DNA of 64,000 nucleotides from Alligator mississippiensis (GCF_030867095.1 NC_081824.1:49758882-49822881), one strand, 5' to 3'; counted from the first letter of the stretch, positions 35,030 to 47,400 are shown. Translations and numbers: made by a program. Notes: generated by a model from the letters alone, not told the origin.

Positions 35030-36230
35030 GACTTGAAGCAAGTGGGCATTCCGGGGCTGGTCTCAATGTAGGCCTGCCTACTTGCTTCTGGGCAAACCAC
35101 CCACCCATCTCACCTACCACACCTTGATGTTCTTGATTGAAGGATGTTCATCAGGTGGGAGGCTGCCCTTTACCTGCCCTGATGACAAGGGCCTATATAA
35201 ATGACTCTGACCTTTCCTTATCGTGTCCCAAGCCTTGCAGACCTTCCATGGCCTAACACCCACTGCACGCCTGCTCGGCCTAGCACTTGGCCTCCAGCTT
35301 GTCTAGCCTGACATCCAGCTTATAGCTTAGTGAGGCCTCACCCAGCCTCCCTGCCTCTGTGGGGCCTCGCCCAGCTTCCAACTCAAAGTGGCCTGACACC
35401 CAGCTTTCAATCGGCACATACACCTGGCCTTAAAATACTCAGCCTCACATCCAGCCCCTCTGCTTCTAATATACACTCAAAAGCCTTAAGCCCCACCCTG
35501 GGCTCCAAGCCCCATCTCTGGGCCTGTAAGCCCCAGGCTCCAAGCCCCGTACTCAGACTCCAAGTCCCATCCCCAGGCTCCAAGCCTCTTTACCAGACTC
35601 CAAGCCCTGTCCCCAGGCTTCAGGCCCCTCTCTGGGCCCCAGGCCCCTCACATCAGACTCCAAGTCCCTCTCTATGGGACTAGGGCTCCAAGCCCTGCTG
35701 TTCCCCACCCCAGAAACTAACTCCCAGCTCCCTAATGCATCCTCAGACTCCACTGCAAGTCTGGGAACTGCCACACGTCCCTCTTCCTGGCCTGGGCCCT
35801 ACCTCAGTACTTGCAGTGATCCTGGGCTCCCCCTGCAATGACCAACTACCCACCAGGGATGTGGGGGCTAGGGTTAGAAGGCATCCCATTCCTGCCTTTC
35901 ACCAGGGAAGTAACTGGCCTGGCACTTCTTGGGCACTCCTCCACCACAGGGAGTCCCACCAGGCTTCGTCAGCAGGTGCAGTTTTCTGTTGTACCTAGGA
36001 CAAGGAGCTGCCTGCCTTCCCCAATACCTCCTCTCTTACCTAAGAGTTGTACAGGGCCCAGCCCTTATATAGCAATTGGGCCCTGTTCCCCAATCAGGCA
36101 AAATTGCCTGATTGAGATAATAGTCAGCTGCAGGCTGTCTGCTTGCTGCCTATGTCTCTGGGACTAACAGAGCACCCTGTGCTGTCTATTCCTCTGCTGA
36201 CTAAGAGAGCAACCTGTTACACATTGGACA
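35030..36230. repeat. GC-rich region with a CCAAGCCCC repeat
   Basis: A 1.2-kb GC-rich block. From about 35485 to 35700 GGCTCCAAGCCC-like units recur every 20-25 bases. A TATA-like GGCCTATATAAATG lies at about 35190-35204, and CAATCAGGCAAAATTGCCTGATTG near 36092-36115 is palindromic. It could be an LTR or other mobile sequence, but I cannot assign it. Confidence 0.45.
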
Positions 36231-36424
36231 CAGTGTAACTTTGAAAAAGCCATTTCCATGACTTAGCTTAAGTCTGTATACAATGGGGGAGCAGTTATGT
36301 CAAACTCCTTTGTTAAATGTATTGAAATTCATAGATTCACTGTTTAATACTTTCTACTGTTCCTGCTGCTCCCACCATCAGCACCAGGTTCCAGGAGATG
36401 AAGGCCCCATGCTCAGTACTATTA

Positions 36425-37830
36425 GAATTCACAGATTCACAGAAGTTTAGGCCTGGAAGGGACCTCATGAGATCATCGGGTCTTGCCACCCTGCTCTGGG
36501 CAGGAAAGACTGCTGGGGTCAAATAACCCCAGCAAGGTGTGCATCCAGTCTCCTTTTGAAGATCTCTAAGGTAGGTGCCTGCACCACCCCCACTGGGAGT
36601 CTATTCCAGAATTTGGTCACACAGACCATCAAGTTTTTCCTTATATCCAGTCTGAAACCTTATTCTAGGAGTTTATAACCATTGTTCCTGGTTTTCCGCT
36701 GGAGTGTTTTGTTGAATAGTTGTTTGCCTAGCCCCTGATGCTCACCCCTGATATATTTGTAAGCTGCCACCAAATTCCAGCAAAGTCTTCTCTCTTGTAG
36801 GCTGAACAGTCCCATATCTGTCAGCCTTTCCTTGTACAGCTTGGTCTTCAGGCCTCTAATCATATGAGTGGCTCTTCTCTGAACTCTCTCAAGCTTCTCC
36901 ACATCTTTCTTGAAGTGTGGTGCCCAGAACTGGACACAGTACTCCAGCTACATCCTCACCAATGCCAAGTAGAGCAGTAGAAAAACGTCCTTAGTTTTGC
37001 TTGAGATGCATCAGTTGCTGCATGCCAGCATGTTGTTTGCTCTGCTAACTGTAGCATCACACTGGTGGCTCAGATTCATTTTATGGTCAATTATGACCCC
37101 CAGGTCCCTTTTGGACACAGTGCTAGCTAGCGTAGCACCACCAAGCCTGTAGGTTTGTTGCAGATTTTTCCTCCCCACATGGAGCACGTTACACTTTTCA
37201 GTGTTGAACAGCATCTGATTCTGGTCCACCCATATAAGTAATCTGGCTAGGTCCACCTGGATCATTAGCCTACTCTGAGGCATGGCCACACTTCCCCATG
37301 GCTTAGTGTCATCAGCAAACTTTGCCAGTATGCTTTTCACCCCCACATTCAGATCATTGATGAAGATGTTGAAAAGCACTGGTCCAAACCCTGGGGGACC
37401 CCACTGGCTACCTTCGGCTAGGTCGACACCCAAGGGAGGTGGTGCTCTCTCCTACCTAGGAGGTCTTCAAGAGGAGGCTGGACAGATATTTGTCTGGGGT
37501 GTTATGACCCCTCACTTGTTCCTGCCCAGGGTAGGTCAGACATGATGATCTGTTTAGGTCCCTTCCGAGCCTAAGCACCATGACACAGATCTGACTATTA
37601 ATACTCTCTGGGTCTGACCCTGTAGCCTGTTTTCCACCCATCTGATCACTAAATTGTTGAGCTCATTACCCCCTAGTTTTACCTTGAGAGCCTCATGAGA
37701 CACCAAGTCAAGGGCCTTCCTAAAGTCCAGGTAAATAACATAAACATCAGTAAATAACCCTATATTTACTTTTATGTAGCCAGTGCAAATGGTGCTAGTG
37801 TAAGTTCTATACATGAGGTCACAGGATCAT
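36425..37830 (-). mobile_element. CR1 LINE, interrupted by a second CR1
   Basis: The minus-strand 3' end is at 36425 (AGAATTCACAGATTCACAG, GGCCTGGAAGGGACC). ORF2 pieces: 37814-37583 (VYVIYLDFRKALDLVSHEAL, RLQGQTQRVLI) and 37420-37011 (GPVLFNIFINDLN, FADDTKPWG, KRDLGVIIDHKMNLS), then 36902-36660 (MEKLERVQRRATHMIRGLK). These are the CR1 reverse transcriptase and C-terminal regions. A plus-strand CR1 tail splits it. Confidence 0.88.
37425..37583 (+). mobile_element. CR1 LINE 3' tail nested in a minus-strand CR1
   Basis: GGGAGGTGGTGCTCTCTCC, GAGGAGGCTGGACAGATATTT and GATGATCTGTTTAGGTCCC are plus-strand CR1 3'-end motifs. The two sides of the surrounding copy resume in order across this segment, between TQRVLI and GPVLFN of its reverse transcriptase. 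Confidence 0.75.
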
Positions 37831-38765
37831 ACGAAAGTAGAATTGGAAGGATCCTCATAAAGTCATCTAGTCCTGCCTTGAGCCACCCTGATGATGCTGC
37901 CTTGAGCTGCCTTCTCAAGGCAGGATCATTCTTGACTAAACCATGGGATGTTAATCTGTCTAGTGCCTGTTTAACCTGCTTTTGAAAGTTCCCAAGCATG
38001 GATATTCCACAACTTCTCTAGTTAGCCTGTTCCAATGCTTGACCACCCTCATAGTCAGAATGTTTCTCCTAATCTCCAGTCTAAATTTCCCCTGCTGTAG
38101 CTTAAGACTATTGCTCCTAGTTCTGTCCCATATAGCCACAGATAAATGATCATTTCTATCCTCCCTATTATTATCCTTCAGGTATGTGAAGACTTTTATG
38201 ATATCACCCCTCAATCTTCTCTTCTCGAGGCTAAATAAACCCTAATTCTTTCAGGCTTTCCTCATAAGACTTGTTTCCCAGGCCCATGATCATTGTCATT
38301 GCCATGAGCTGGACTCTTCCCAAATTTCTTCATCCTTCTTGAAGTGAGGGGCCAGGAACTGGACACAGTACTCCAGATGAGGCCTCACTAGTGCTGAATA
38401 GAGAGAAAGAATTACTTCCCTCAATTTGCAAGAGATACTCCTGTTAAGACAACCAGATACTCTGTTAGCTTTTTTTTTTTGCAGCAAAAGCACACTGTTG
38501 ATTCATATTCAGTTTATAGTCCACCATAACTCTCGAGTCCTTCTCTGCAATACTGCCACCTAGCCAGTAGGTCCCCATTTTGTATTTGTAGATGCAGTTA
38601 TTCCATCCCCAGTGCAGGACTTTCCACTTGTCCTTGTTGCATTTCATGATTGATTGCAGACCATTTCTCCAGTCTATCCAGGCCATTTTAGAACCCTGCT
38701 CTGCCCTTTGAAGTGTCTGCAATTCTATCAAACTTGTGTCATCCACAAATTTGCTAAGTGTACAC
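37826..38765 (-). mobile_element. CR1 LINE 3' half
   Basis: The minus-strand CR1 3' end is at about 37826 (GGATCATACGAAAG, ATTGGAAGGATCC). ORF2 remnants lie at 38746-38296, for example GTYWLGGSIAEKDSRVMVDY, LYSALVRPHLEYCVQFLAPH. The copy is 5'-truncated near 38765. It lies next to, and in the same direction as, the preceding CR1. Confidence 0.85.
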
Positions 38766-39548
38766 CATTGAAATCATTATCCAAATTGAGATTAAGCAAC
38801 AAAAGGTTAGAAGATAAAACCAATTAGGAAAATAGAGGCCAGACTAAAATTACCTCCATAGGCATATAAAATAGACTCAGGAGTTAGAAGCCTAAATCCT
38901 AAAAAGTGATTCAGATTAATTTGGTGCTCTTGGAACTACAAGGGTGGCTACAATTAGGTTCCCTTGTCCTGCCAGAAGTCACCCAAGCCACACAGTTTGG
39001 CAACTCTCCTTCAAGCTCTTGAATGAAGGAGGTGGTCTTCTTTCATATCACATTTTAGGATTAAAACATTCATAGATTAATTTCTAAATTTGCTAACCAT
39101 TCAACTGCTTCAGGGGAAGTTGCATGGGTTCATTTTAGATTGGCATTAAATGAACTAATTGGGCAATCATTCATAATTTGTTGCACCATCTGAAAAATCA
39201 CACCACAATTACAACCCAAACTCTCCTTGATTCTCCATTTATGAAGTAGGTGTCCACACTTACCACAAAGTGTCCAGATACAATTCAGGTAGGGCCAAGT
39301 ATTTCTCAGTACATCAGATCCTGGCTGGGGAATTGTAGGGTCACTGACAAAGTATTTCTGTGGCAAGCTGGTATTTGCCCAGGCTTCCCTCCATTGTTCT
39401 TTGGTGCTCTTGTTACCATCATAGAGCTCCTTGGTACGTTTCCAGAAGGGTTTTCAAGATTTGATCCTATCCAGTGGTGACACAGTGATGTCCTTGTTGA
39501 TTGGGAAGTGTGGGTTACCAATAGAGGTGATAAGACTCTATTAAATTC

Positions 39549-39658
39549 CTGGGGAGGGACATTGTGGTTTTATCCATTAATTGTGGTTTTATTTATTAAT
39601 GGAAAAATGCCCCTCCCCAGGAAGGAACATTTTTTCCCTTAATGGATAAAACCACAAT
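39549..39658. repeat. Perfect-arm inverted repeat
   Basis: ATTGTGGTTTTATCCATTAA at 39561-39580 is exactly complementary to 39639-39658. CCTGGGGAGGG at 39549 pairs imperfectly with CCCCTCCCCAGG near 39610-39621. It is a foldback element next to the 91-bp element at 39670. Confidence 0.75.
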
Positions 39659-39669
39659 TAGCTCACAAT

Positions 39670-39760
39670 GGGTACATCTATACATGCTGGTGCCTGTGAG
39701 GAGACATTTACTGTGGACCTAATTAGGCAACTCCACAGTATATCTCATGTAGACACACCC
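39670..39760. mobile_element. 91-bp miniature DNA element
   Basis: The ends are GGGTACATCTATACATG and, inverted, GGGTGTGTCTACATGAG, with the 3-bp direct repeat AAT at 39667-39669 and 39761-39763. It is the smallest clear member of the TCTACA-ended group. Confidence 0.7.
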
Positions 39761-40204
39761 AATGACAGTAGTGAAATAATTTAGGTTTGGGTACATATGG
39801 AGCCAACTGGGATATTGTTTTAGGAACCTAAATGGGCTTAGGCAGAATTTTGTTGTTTATGTTGAAGAAAAGGGATCCAGAGTGTCCCTGCTCCATTTGA
39901 AAACAAAAACACTCCAACATTATCATAAATGAAAAGTGTGGACATGCACCAGAACCACCAAAGCCCTGCATTCATAGGTGTCTTGGAAAATGGTTCAGAA
40001 CTCTGGACCCCATGAGGATGAAGAGGTCTTGTGTAGTCCTAAGTCAAGTGCCTGAGCTCCAGAGAGGCTTACGAGTTCAAACACAAACCTTGATGTAATG
40101 TTTCCCATTGGCTAGCTCTAAACGTCTCCATGCTCAGCATTAAGACTCTCTACTCCATCCTTTGGAGCTGCCAAACTCTCCATATTGATTACCTAGGGAG
40201 CCTT

Positions 40205-43172
40205 ATTACCTATTAAGACCATCAGGGGATGGGTGGACTACCACCACTGCTGGCCCACTGAGCAACACCCTGCAAAGCCAGCAGGCCAAGGCACTTAAGG
40301 GAGCCCACCCCTGCCCCAGCCCTGGAGCGAAATATAGGCAAGGCAAGGGCCCCCAAAGGGATACTTGCCTGCCTGTACACAGGTGCCAGGAGCTTGGGGA
40401 ATAAACAAGAGGAACTTGTCCTCCTGCTTAACACAAATAACTCTGATGTCATAGGGATAACGGAGACCTGGTGGGATTCCACCCATGACCAGGCCACAGG
40501 TATAGATGGCTATACCCCGTCAAGTGCACAAAAAGACAGGGGTGTAACTCTATGTCAAGGAAGGCTATGCATCCCTGCAAGCCAACATTGGCACCCAGGG
40601 TGGATGACTGGAGACCCTCTGGGTTAAAATCCATGGTGAACATGACGCAGAGGACACAATGGTGGGAGTCTACTACAAACCTCCTGCCCAGGATCAAGAG
40701 CTTGACCAGGAGCTCACCAGGGAATTGGCTGAGGTCGCACACTCCCGGTGCATGGTTGTCATGGAAGACTTCAACTACACAGACATCTCATGGGAAGAGT
40801 GCTCGGCCAAATCTGAGAGGTTGCAAATTTTCTCTCATGCATGGATGAGCTCTATCTGATGCAAGAAATCTATGGGCCAATGACAGGTAAAGTGCTGCTC
40901 AATCTGGTTCTGGCGATGAGGGATAACCTAATCAGTGACCTAATGATCAAAGGGAAGCTGGGAGACAGTGACCATGAGCTGATCACCTTCACCATCCACT
41001 GTACAGTTGGCAAGTCAGTCAGCAATACAGAAGTCCTTGACTTCAGGAAAGCTGACTTTGACAAGCTCAGGAGGCTTGCCAGGGAGGCCCTAAAGGGCCA
41101 CAACCCAAAGGGAAGAGGAGTTCAGGATGAGTGGTTGCTCCTCAAGGGAGCGATCCTGGATGCACAAGCCAAGTCCATCTCAGAAGAAATGCAGCAAAAG
41201 GGCACAACAGCCCCCTTGGCTCTCCAGAGAACTAGCAGAACTCCTGCATCTAAAAAGAAAGACCTACAAAGGATGGAGGATTGGATCCACCTCCAAGGTG
41301 GAATACTCTGCACTGGTCCAGACCTGCAGGGAGCTAACCAGGAAAGCGAAGGCTACAATGGAACTCCAATTAGCTATAAATATCAAGAACAATAAAAAAT
41401 CCTTTTTTAGATATGCGGGGAGCTGGAGGAAAAGCAAGGGCAACATTGGACCCCTGGCTTAATCAGATGGGACAATTGACAACCGATGCCCAGGAAAAAG
41501 CCAACTTGCTAAATGGGTACTTTCCGTCAATTTTTCACCAGTCCCATGGGATGCTCTTGCCCATTACAGGACAGGGAGGCCCAGGTGATGGAGATTCCTT
41601 ACCTTCCATCAATGCTGACCACGTGAAGGAACACCTTGAGAGGCTGATTACCTTCAAGTCAGCCGGCCCTGACAGTTTACACCCCAGGGTACTCAAGGAG
41701 CTGGCTAGCATCATAGCTCAGCCCCTGGTATGGATCTTTGAGAACTCCTGGTGCTCTGGTGAAGTGGCCAAAGATTGGAAGATGGCCAATGTGGTGCCTA
41801 TCTTCAAGAAAGGGAGGAAAGTGGATCTGGCAAACTACAGGCCCATCAGCCTGACCTCTATCCCAGGGAAGGTCTTAGAAAAGATTATCAAAGAGGCCAT
41901 TCTTAACAGACTGGCTGATGGCAACATCCTGAAGCCAGCACAGGTTTGTTGTGGGTAGGTCTTGCTTGACCAATCTTATTTCCTTCTATGACTAGGTGAC
42001 TCATCACCTGGACAAGGGAGAAAAGGCTGATGTTGTATATCTTAACTTTAAAAAAGCCTTCAGTCTAGTATCCCATGATCACCTCTTAGCAAAACTGGCT
42101 AACTGCAGCCTCGGCCTCACCACGATCCACTGGCTGGGGAATTGGCTATATGGTAGGACCCCGAGGGTTGATACAAGTCAATCGTTGTGGTGGGCTGTGA
42201 CCAGTGGGGTCCCCCAAGGTTCTGTCCTTGGGCTTATACTATTTAACATTTTCATTAATGATGTGGACATTGGTAGCAGAAGCAGACTGGCCAAGTTCAC
42301 TGATGACACCAAACTCTGGGGTAAAGCATCCACACCTGAGGACAGGAGGGTGATCCAGGCTGACCTTGACAGGCTCAGGAAGTGGGCGGACCTGTTTAAC
42401 ATTGAAAAATGCAAGGCTCTCCACCTTGGGAAGAAAAACCTGCAGCATCCTTATAGGCTCGGCAGTGTTACACTGGCTAGCACTACGGATGAAAGGGACT
42501 TGGGGGTCATGATTGACCACAAGATGAACATGAGCCTTCAGTGTGATACCGCTGCTAGTAAAGCAAGCAAAACGCTGGCTTGCATCCATACCTGCTTCTC
42601 AATCAAATCCCCAGGTATCATTCTCCCATTGTACTCGGCCTTGGTGAGGCCACTGCTGGAGTACTGCATCCAGTTTTGTGCTCCACAATTCAAAAAGGAT
42701 ATGGAGAAGCTTGAGAGGGTACAGAGGAGAGCCATGCACATGATCAGAGGTCAGGAAAACAGACCTAATGAAGGGAGGCTGAGAGCCATGGAACTCTTCA
42801 TTCTGGAAAAGTGCAGGGTCAGGGGTGATCTGGTGGCCACCTATAAGTTTATCAGGGGTGCTTTCCAGGATCTGGGGGAACATCTATTCACCAGAGCGCC
42901 CAAGGGATGACAAGGTCGAACAGTCATAAAGTCCTCCACGCCTCTTTCATGCTAGACATAAGGAAGAACTTCTTTACTGTCCGAGCCCCCAAGGGTTGGA
43001 ATAGATTGCCACTGGAGGTGGTTCACACACCTACTTTGAACACCTTCACGAGACATCTGGATGTTTATCTTGCTGGGATCCTATGATCCCTACTGACTTC
43101 CTGCCCCTGAGGCAGGGGGCTGGACTCAATGATCTTCCAAGGTCCCTTCCAGCCCTAATGTCTATGAAATCT
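40205..43172 (+). mobile_element. Near-complete CR1 LINE
   Basis: The longest CR1 here, about 2.97 kb. In order: endonuclease start at 40390 (SLGNKQEELVLLLNTNNSDV, IGITETWWDSTHD); endonuclease end at 40659-40990 (VGVYYKPPAQDQEL, EDFNYTDISWEE, LGDSDHELITF); linker at 41000-41400; reverse transcriptase at 41413-42400 (VVPIFKKGRKVDLANYRPIS, VTSGVPQGSVLGLILFNIFI, KFTDDTKLWG); C-terminal region to 42910 (LEYCIQFCAPQFKKDMEKLE); and the 3' UTR ending TCTATGAAATCTAT at about 43170. It is broken into at least six frames, and the catalytic FADD motif reads FTDD. Not autonomous. Confidence 0.93.
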
Positions 43173-43321
43173 ATCCCTGTTTTTTTGGATCACTATACTA
43201 GGGACAGGCACCTAATGTTAGGTATTGTAACATCTAATTTGGAGGTTTCTAAAAGGCCAATCTAGAGTTTGCTCCAGATTCAGAAAGGGTTTAGGTCCCT
43301 AATTGCCACTTTAAAAAGACA

Positions 43322-43751
43322 GGGTGCATCAATGTATGTGCTTTACTGTTGAGTTAACTAATTGGCTCTGTAGGAAAGCATAACCATCTGCGTGTGTATC
43401 TCTATTAGGTTGCAGTAAATTAATTAACTCTGCTGTAGGATAATACTGTCTGGGACAAGTAATATCCTACAGCAGAATGATTTAGTGCATTAAAATGCAC
43501 ATGTATCACCCCCACACTGTAGCACTCTCATGCCCCAGCCAGCCCCTCCACAGCATACTGAACTAAGGTGTAGCAGCTGCTGGCAGGCAGGCTGAGCCCC
43601 CAGGGCCTCTACCAGATGGGGCTGCTCTGCCCCAGCATAACATGCTGTGGTCCCAGGTGCATGTGTAAACACCGTGCCCAGAAGCAATGAACTGTGGCAT
43701 GAACTACACCAGCATTTATTGCTACATGCTAATTTCATGTGTGGACCACCC
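43322..43751. mobile_element. Possible DNA element with GC-rich centre
   Basis: GGGTGCATCAATGTA at the left and, inverted, GGGTGGTCCACACATG at the right resemble the TCTACA-ended group. The middle (43510-43720) resembles the cargo of 13416-14357 (CCCCAGCCAGCCCC, CAGCATTTATTGC). No clean target duplication. Confidence 0.35.
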
Positions 43752-44830
43752 AAAAAATATGGTTTCTCAAAACTTTTGCTTAGTTGCTGTCTAACCACGG
43801 AGGTCCCCTCAGAGCGGTGTTTACTCAGGAAGAGGTTGCAGCCTTGTCTGATATCTGAGAGTGTCCCCCAAAGCTCGCCCAAGCATAACTTCTAGATCTG
43901 AAGGGGGTGGGGGAGCCCTGCCTCTTTTCCCTCTATGACCCTGGTTTGTCAATCCCTCACTCTTCCTAGTTCCCTGTGGTCCCAATTCAAGGAGCTACCT
44001 TTTAGTTCTGCTTCTAAGAGAAGGACTTTTACCTTGTGTTGGGGAGAACAAGTTCCAGAAAGCAGATAGCTCTGGGGGAATTTATTGAAGAAAAGGCCAC
44101 ACAGCCAGAGGTTCTAACACCCACTTCCAATGGTTAAGTAGTTCCTCTGTCCTCATTTCAGCCCACACAGCTCAGAGCACCCAAAAAGATTGCTTTCCTA
44201 TTCTTTTACCAATCTTCGTACCTTCTGAGTCCCTAAATTGCTCTGCTGGCTTTTCTCTCTATCCTGTCCCCTACGAACTGACACTGCTTATTGACACTCC
44301 CCTCTCCCTTACTGTATTCATTTAGCTTCCCTCCAGACTCCTTGATGTGGCCACCTCACATTTGCTGATAGGTCAACAAATCCATTCAAGTCTCTGCTAA
44401 AGAGACCCTTGTCTTGTCCCACATATAGACAGATCTCTTGTTTACTGTCTTTAAGGGAATTGAAAGAATTGATATTTGTAATATGATCAGCCCCTGGAAA
44501 GCACTCTACAGCCATGCCTAGACAGAAGTGCCTATTCACATGACAAATTACCTCTCCTTTACTGACAGTTCAGATGAAGGCCTTCATTAATTTCTGTTTG
44601 TCCCTGTATGTGAGCAGGGCTGGACTGATGCAGTTCAGCCATGCCCAGTGCTGTCTGCAGGATGGGAGAGGGGTGGAGCAGGTCCAGGCTGGCAGGGGGC
44701 AAAGAGAGTCAGCCCCAACCTCTTGATGGTGGTGTCAAGAGGCAGAGGGGCTGGCTAGGGCATGAAGGTGCTGAAAGTGTACAGCCATGTGAGTAGGCTG
44801 CAGGCTAGGTTGATATTTCCTTTAGGTCAC

Positions 44831-44900
44831 AGAGGGCATGTCTACACAATCATTAATGCATCATAATTATAGTGCATTAAGTTTAGTATCTGTAATAACA
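44831..44900. mobile_element. Partial outer foldback element
   Basis: AGAGGGCATGTCTACACAATC, followed by ATTAATGCATCATAATTATAGTGC, starts another TCTACA-ended element. It is interrupted by the complete element at 44901, and no closing end was found. Confidence 0.35.
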
Positions 44901-45361
44901 GGCCACATCTACATGAGATGCTGACTGTGCAGTCATTAAGTACTTGTATAAACAAATACTAAACACATACTTGTATAAACAAGTACTAAATGACTGTGCA
45001 GTAACTGGAGTTACTCAGCAGTAGTGTTGCTGAACACCTTTTAGGTGACACTGACCGTGCAGTTGCTTGTTACTACTGTACAGTAGCATTGTGTCACACT
45101 TCCTGCCATGCAACACTACTGCACAGTAGTAACAAGCTACTGCACAGTCAGCATTTTGGGTAGATGCACCCACAGGTACTAACCTTAATGGGCCATAATA
45201 GCCACGACTGCACATTAGCTGTAACAAGCTACTGTGCAGTAGTAATGAGCTACTGTGCAATCAGCATCACCACAAAGCCATGTGGAGATACTATTGTGCA
45301 GTAATGACAGTTACTGCATAGTCATTTAGAACTTGGGTGTGCATCTCGTGTAGATGTGGCC
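44901..45361. mobile_element. 461-bp foldback DNA element with near-perfect ends
   Basis: The 21-bp terminal inverted repeats (start GGCCACATCTACATGAGATG) differ at one position. The direct repeat ACA lies at 44898-44900 and 45362-45364. The interior is a series of complementary TACTGTGCAGTAG and GCACAGTCAGCAT modules and TACTTG...AAGTACTAAATGAC hairpins. It has no coding capacity. Confidence 0.8.
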
Positions 45362-47044
45362 ACAGTGTTGCATTTAAGATCATGAATTTGGATTGAAATT
45401 CACTGACATGTGAAAACTGAAATTACAGTGGAATGTGGGCCATGGATCTGGGTACAATTATATTATAAGTCAGACAAGTGACTTCAGAGCAGAGACAAGG
45501 ACTTCTTCCCTTCAGTCACTGACCTTTACCATCTGACCTTCAAGAGATCTCTATTCACAGGTCTGAACATTTCTTTTCTGCTCTTTGTAGTACAGCAACT
45601 AGAAAGTAACTAGGAACCAAGAGAGCACAAGGTCAAAAGCCTATTGAATTCAATGGGACCCTTTCAATTGATTTTAATAGACTTTGGGCTGGGCTCTGAA
45701 TAACAAGTTAGATGTAGTTATCCCCGTTAGCCTGAAATCAAGCAGGAGGCAGGGTAGATATGCACCACTGGTCTGTGTACATCCTTCCATACCAACTAAT
45801 AAAGTAAGCAGAAATGTTTTGCAAAAGAAGTTCAGATTTTTTGAACTATTGTTAGTTTGTGAAATATGTAGGGATTAAAAGAAGGCAGAGACAAATGACT
45901 ACTTGAAGTTGATAAGGGAGATGGCAAAGCTGACACAATTTGTCAGGAAAGAGGATGTAGATCTTTCAATGTCTGGATGTTATCTGAATTCCTTTTCCTT
46001 TTTGCCCCTAATATATGGGAACTTAACCTCGAACTGAAAGACCTGTAGTACTGAAAGACAGACGTTTTGAAAAATTGCCCTTGGAAAATGTTGTCTACTC
46101 TAATCATTATACAAGAATTCTTGAAATGGCAATTTCATTTTAATTTCAAAGACCTCACACTAGGCATTTGCTATTAAAATATTATTTGGATAGCTACAGT
46201 TTCACTAGTTTATTCTGGAAAACAAGCTATATCATGGTATCAGGAGACTTTCAAAATTCATTTCTTATTTACAAGCTTTAAAAAATATTAACTTTTTCTA
46301 AGGATCGAAGACATTTCTTCTGCTCTCTTGTTTGGAGTGTGAAGGGCACAGAACATTACCTTTGATTCTAAATTGTTTACTAGATCCTAAGCTTTGACGA
46401 GGTAATTCTTGCACCAAATAAATCCATTTGTATACTGGTAGATGTGACAGAACACTCTTATTTCAGTTGGAGAGAGCAAATTGATAGGTATGAGCAGTAA
46501 ATCTGTTGCAAAAATTGTTCTTTGAACTCAATTTCTGTAGCCTAAGAAAAGAAATGAGTCATGAACCAATAACTGAAAAGGCAAAGAAACCTAAAATTAG
46601 AGATTGCTTCCTAATGAAAATAACAAAGCTCTTCTTATGGCCAATTTTGTTAAAGAAATTGAGTGACCATTAACTAGCATACAACCCAGTAACATTTCTG
46701 GATATAACAATAATATAAAGGGAAGGAGTTTGCATTCTCTTGACAATTAAAATATTGCTAAAACAATCTTCCTGAGTTAAATGTTAAAATGTCCTTTATA
46801 GGATCAAATTGGAATGAAGGGCTGGAAGAGAAACTCTGTGATCAATTTATTAAGATTCTTCCTACAGCTATTTTGGTTTCTTGTTCCCACTATTCATATT
46901 GGAAAGCTGTTCCCAGAACTGAAGGCTCTAAGAGATGGTGATGGTTAGAAACATATTTGTATTTACAATCAAATTTTATTCTTTAACCTCATATATTTGC
47001 CTATCCTCTTTGGTTACCAATTTTGTCCTTCGTTTTAAACAGTT

Positions 47045-47400
47045 CTTCTTTCTTGATGTATTTCCAGGAGGCAGTCAGATCCCCTCTCAGCCTTCATTTT
47101 ATTAAGCTGAGCAAACCAAACTCTTTTACTATTTTCTCACATTAAAGTTTTTCAATTACCTTGGTCATCCTCATACTGTCTCTGCATTTGTTTCCAGTTA
47201 TTCTTTCTTGAGCATGGATGAGCAGCATTGTATGAAGTATTCCAGGTGACATCTCAAGGCCTTAAACTTCCTTATCTCTTCAGGAAATTCTGCCTCATGT
47301 ATCCTAGGAATGTCATTTGCATTTTTTCAGAGGTGGCATTGGTACATAAGTGGCTTGTAGTCATTCCATGAGCAATAAAAAACATATAGGTCCTTTAGTG
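47045..47400 (-). mobile_element. Old CR1/L3-like fragment
   Basis: TCAGATCCCCTCTCAGCCTTC, CTGAGCAAACCAAACTCTTT and TTCCAGGTGACATCTCAAGG follow the order of minus-strand CR1 near the end of ORF2. Strongly diverged. Confidence 0.55.
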
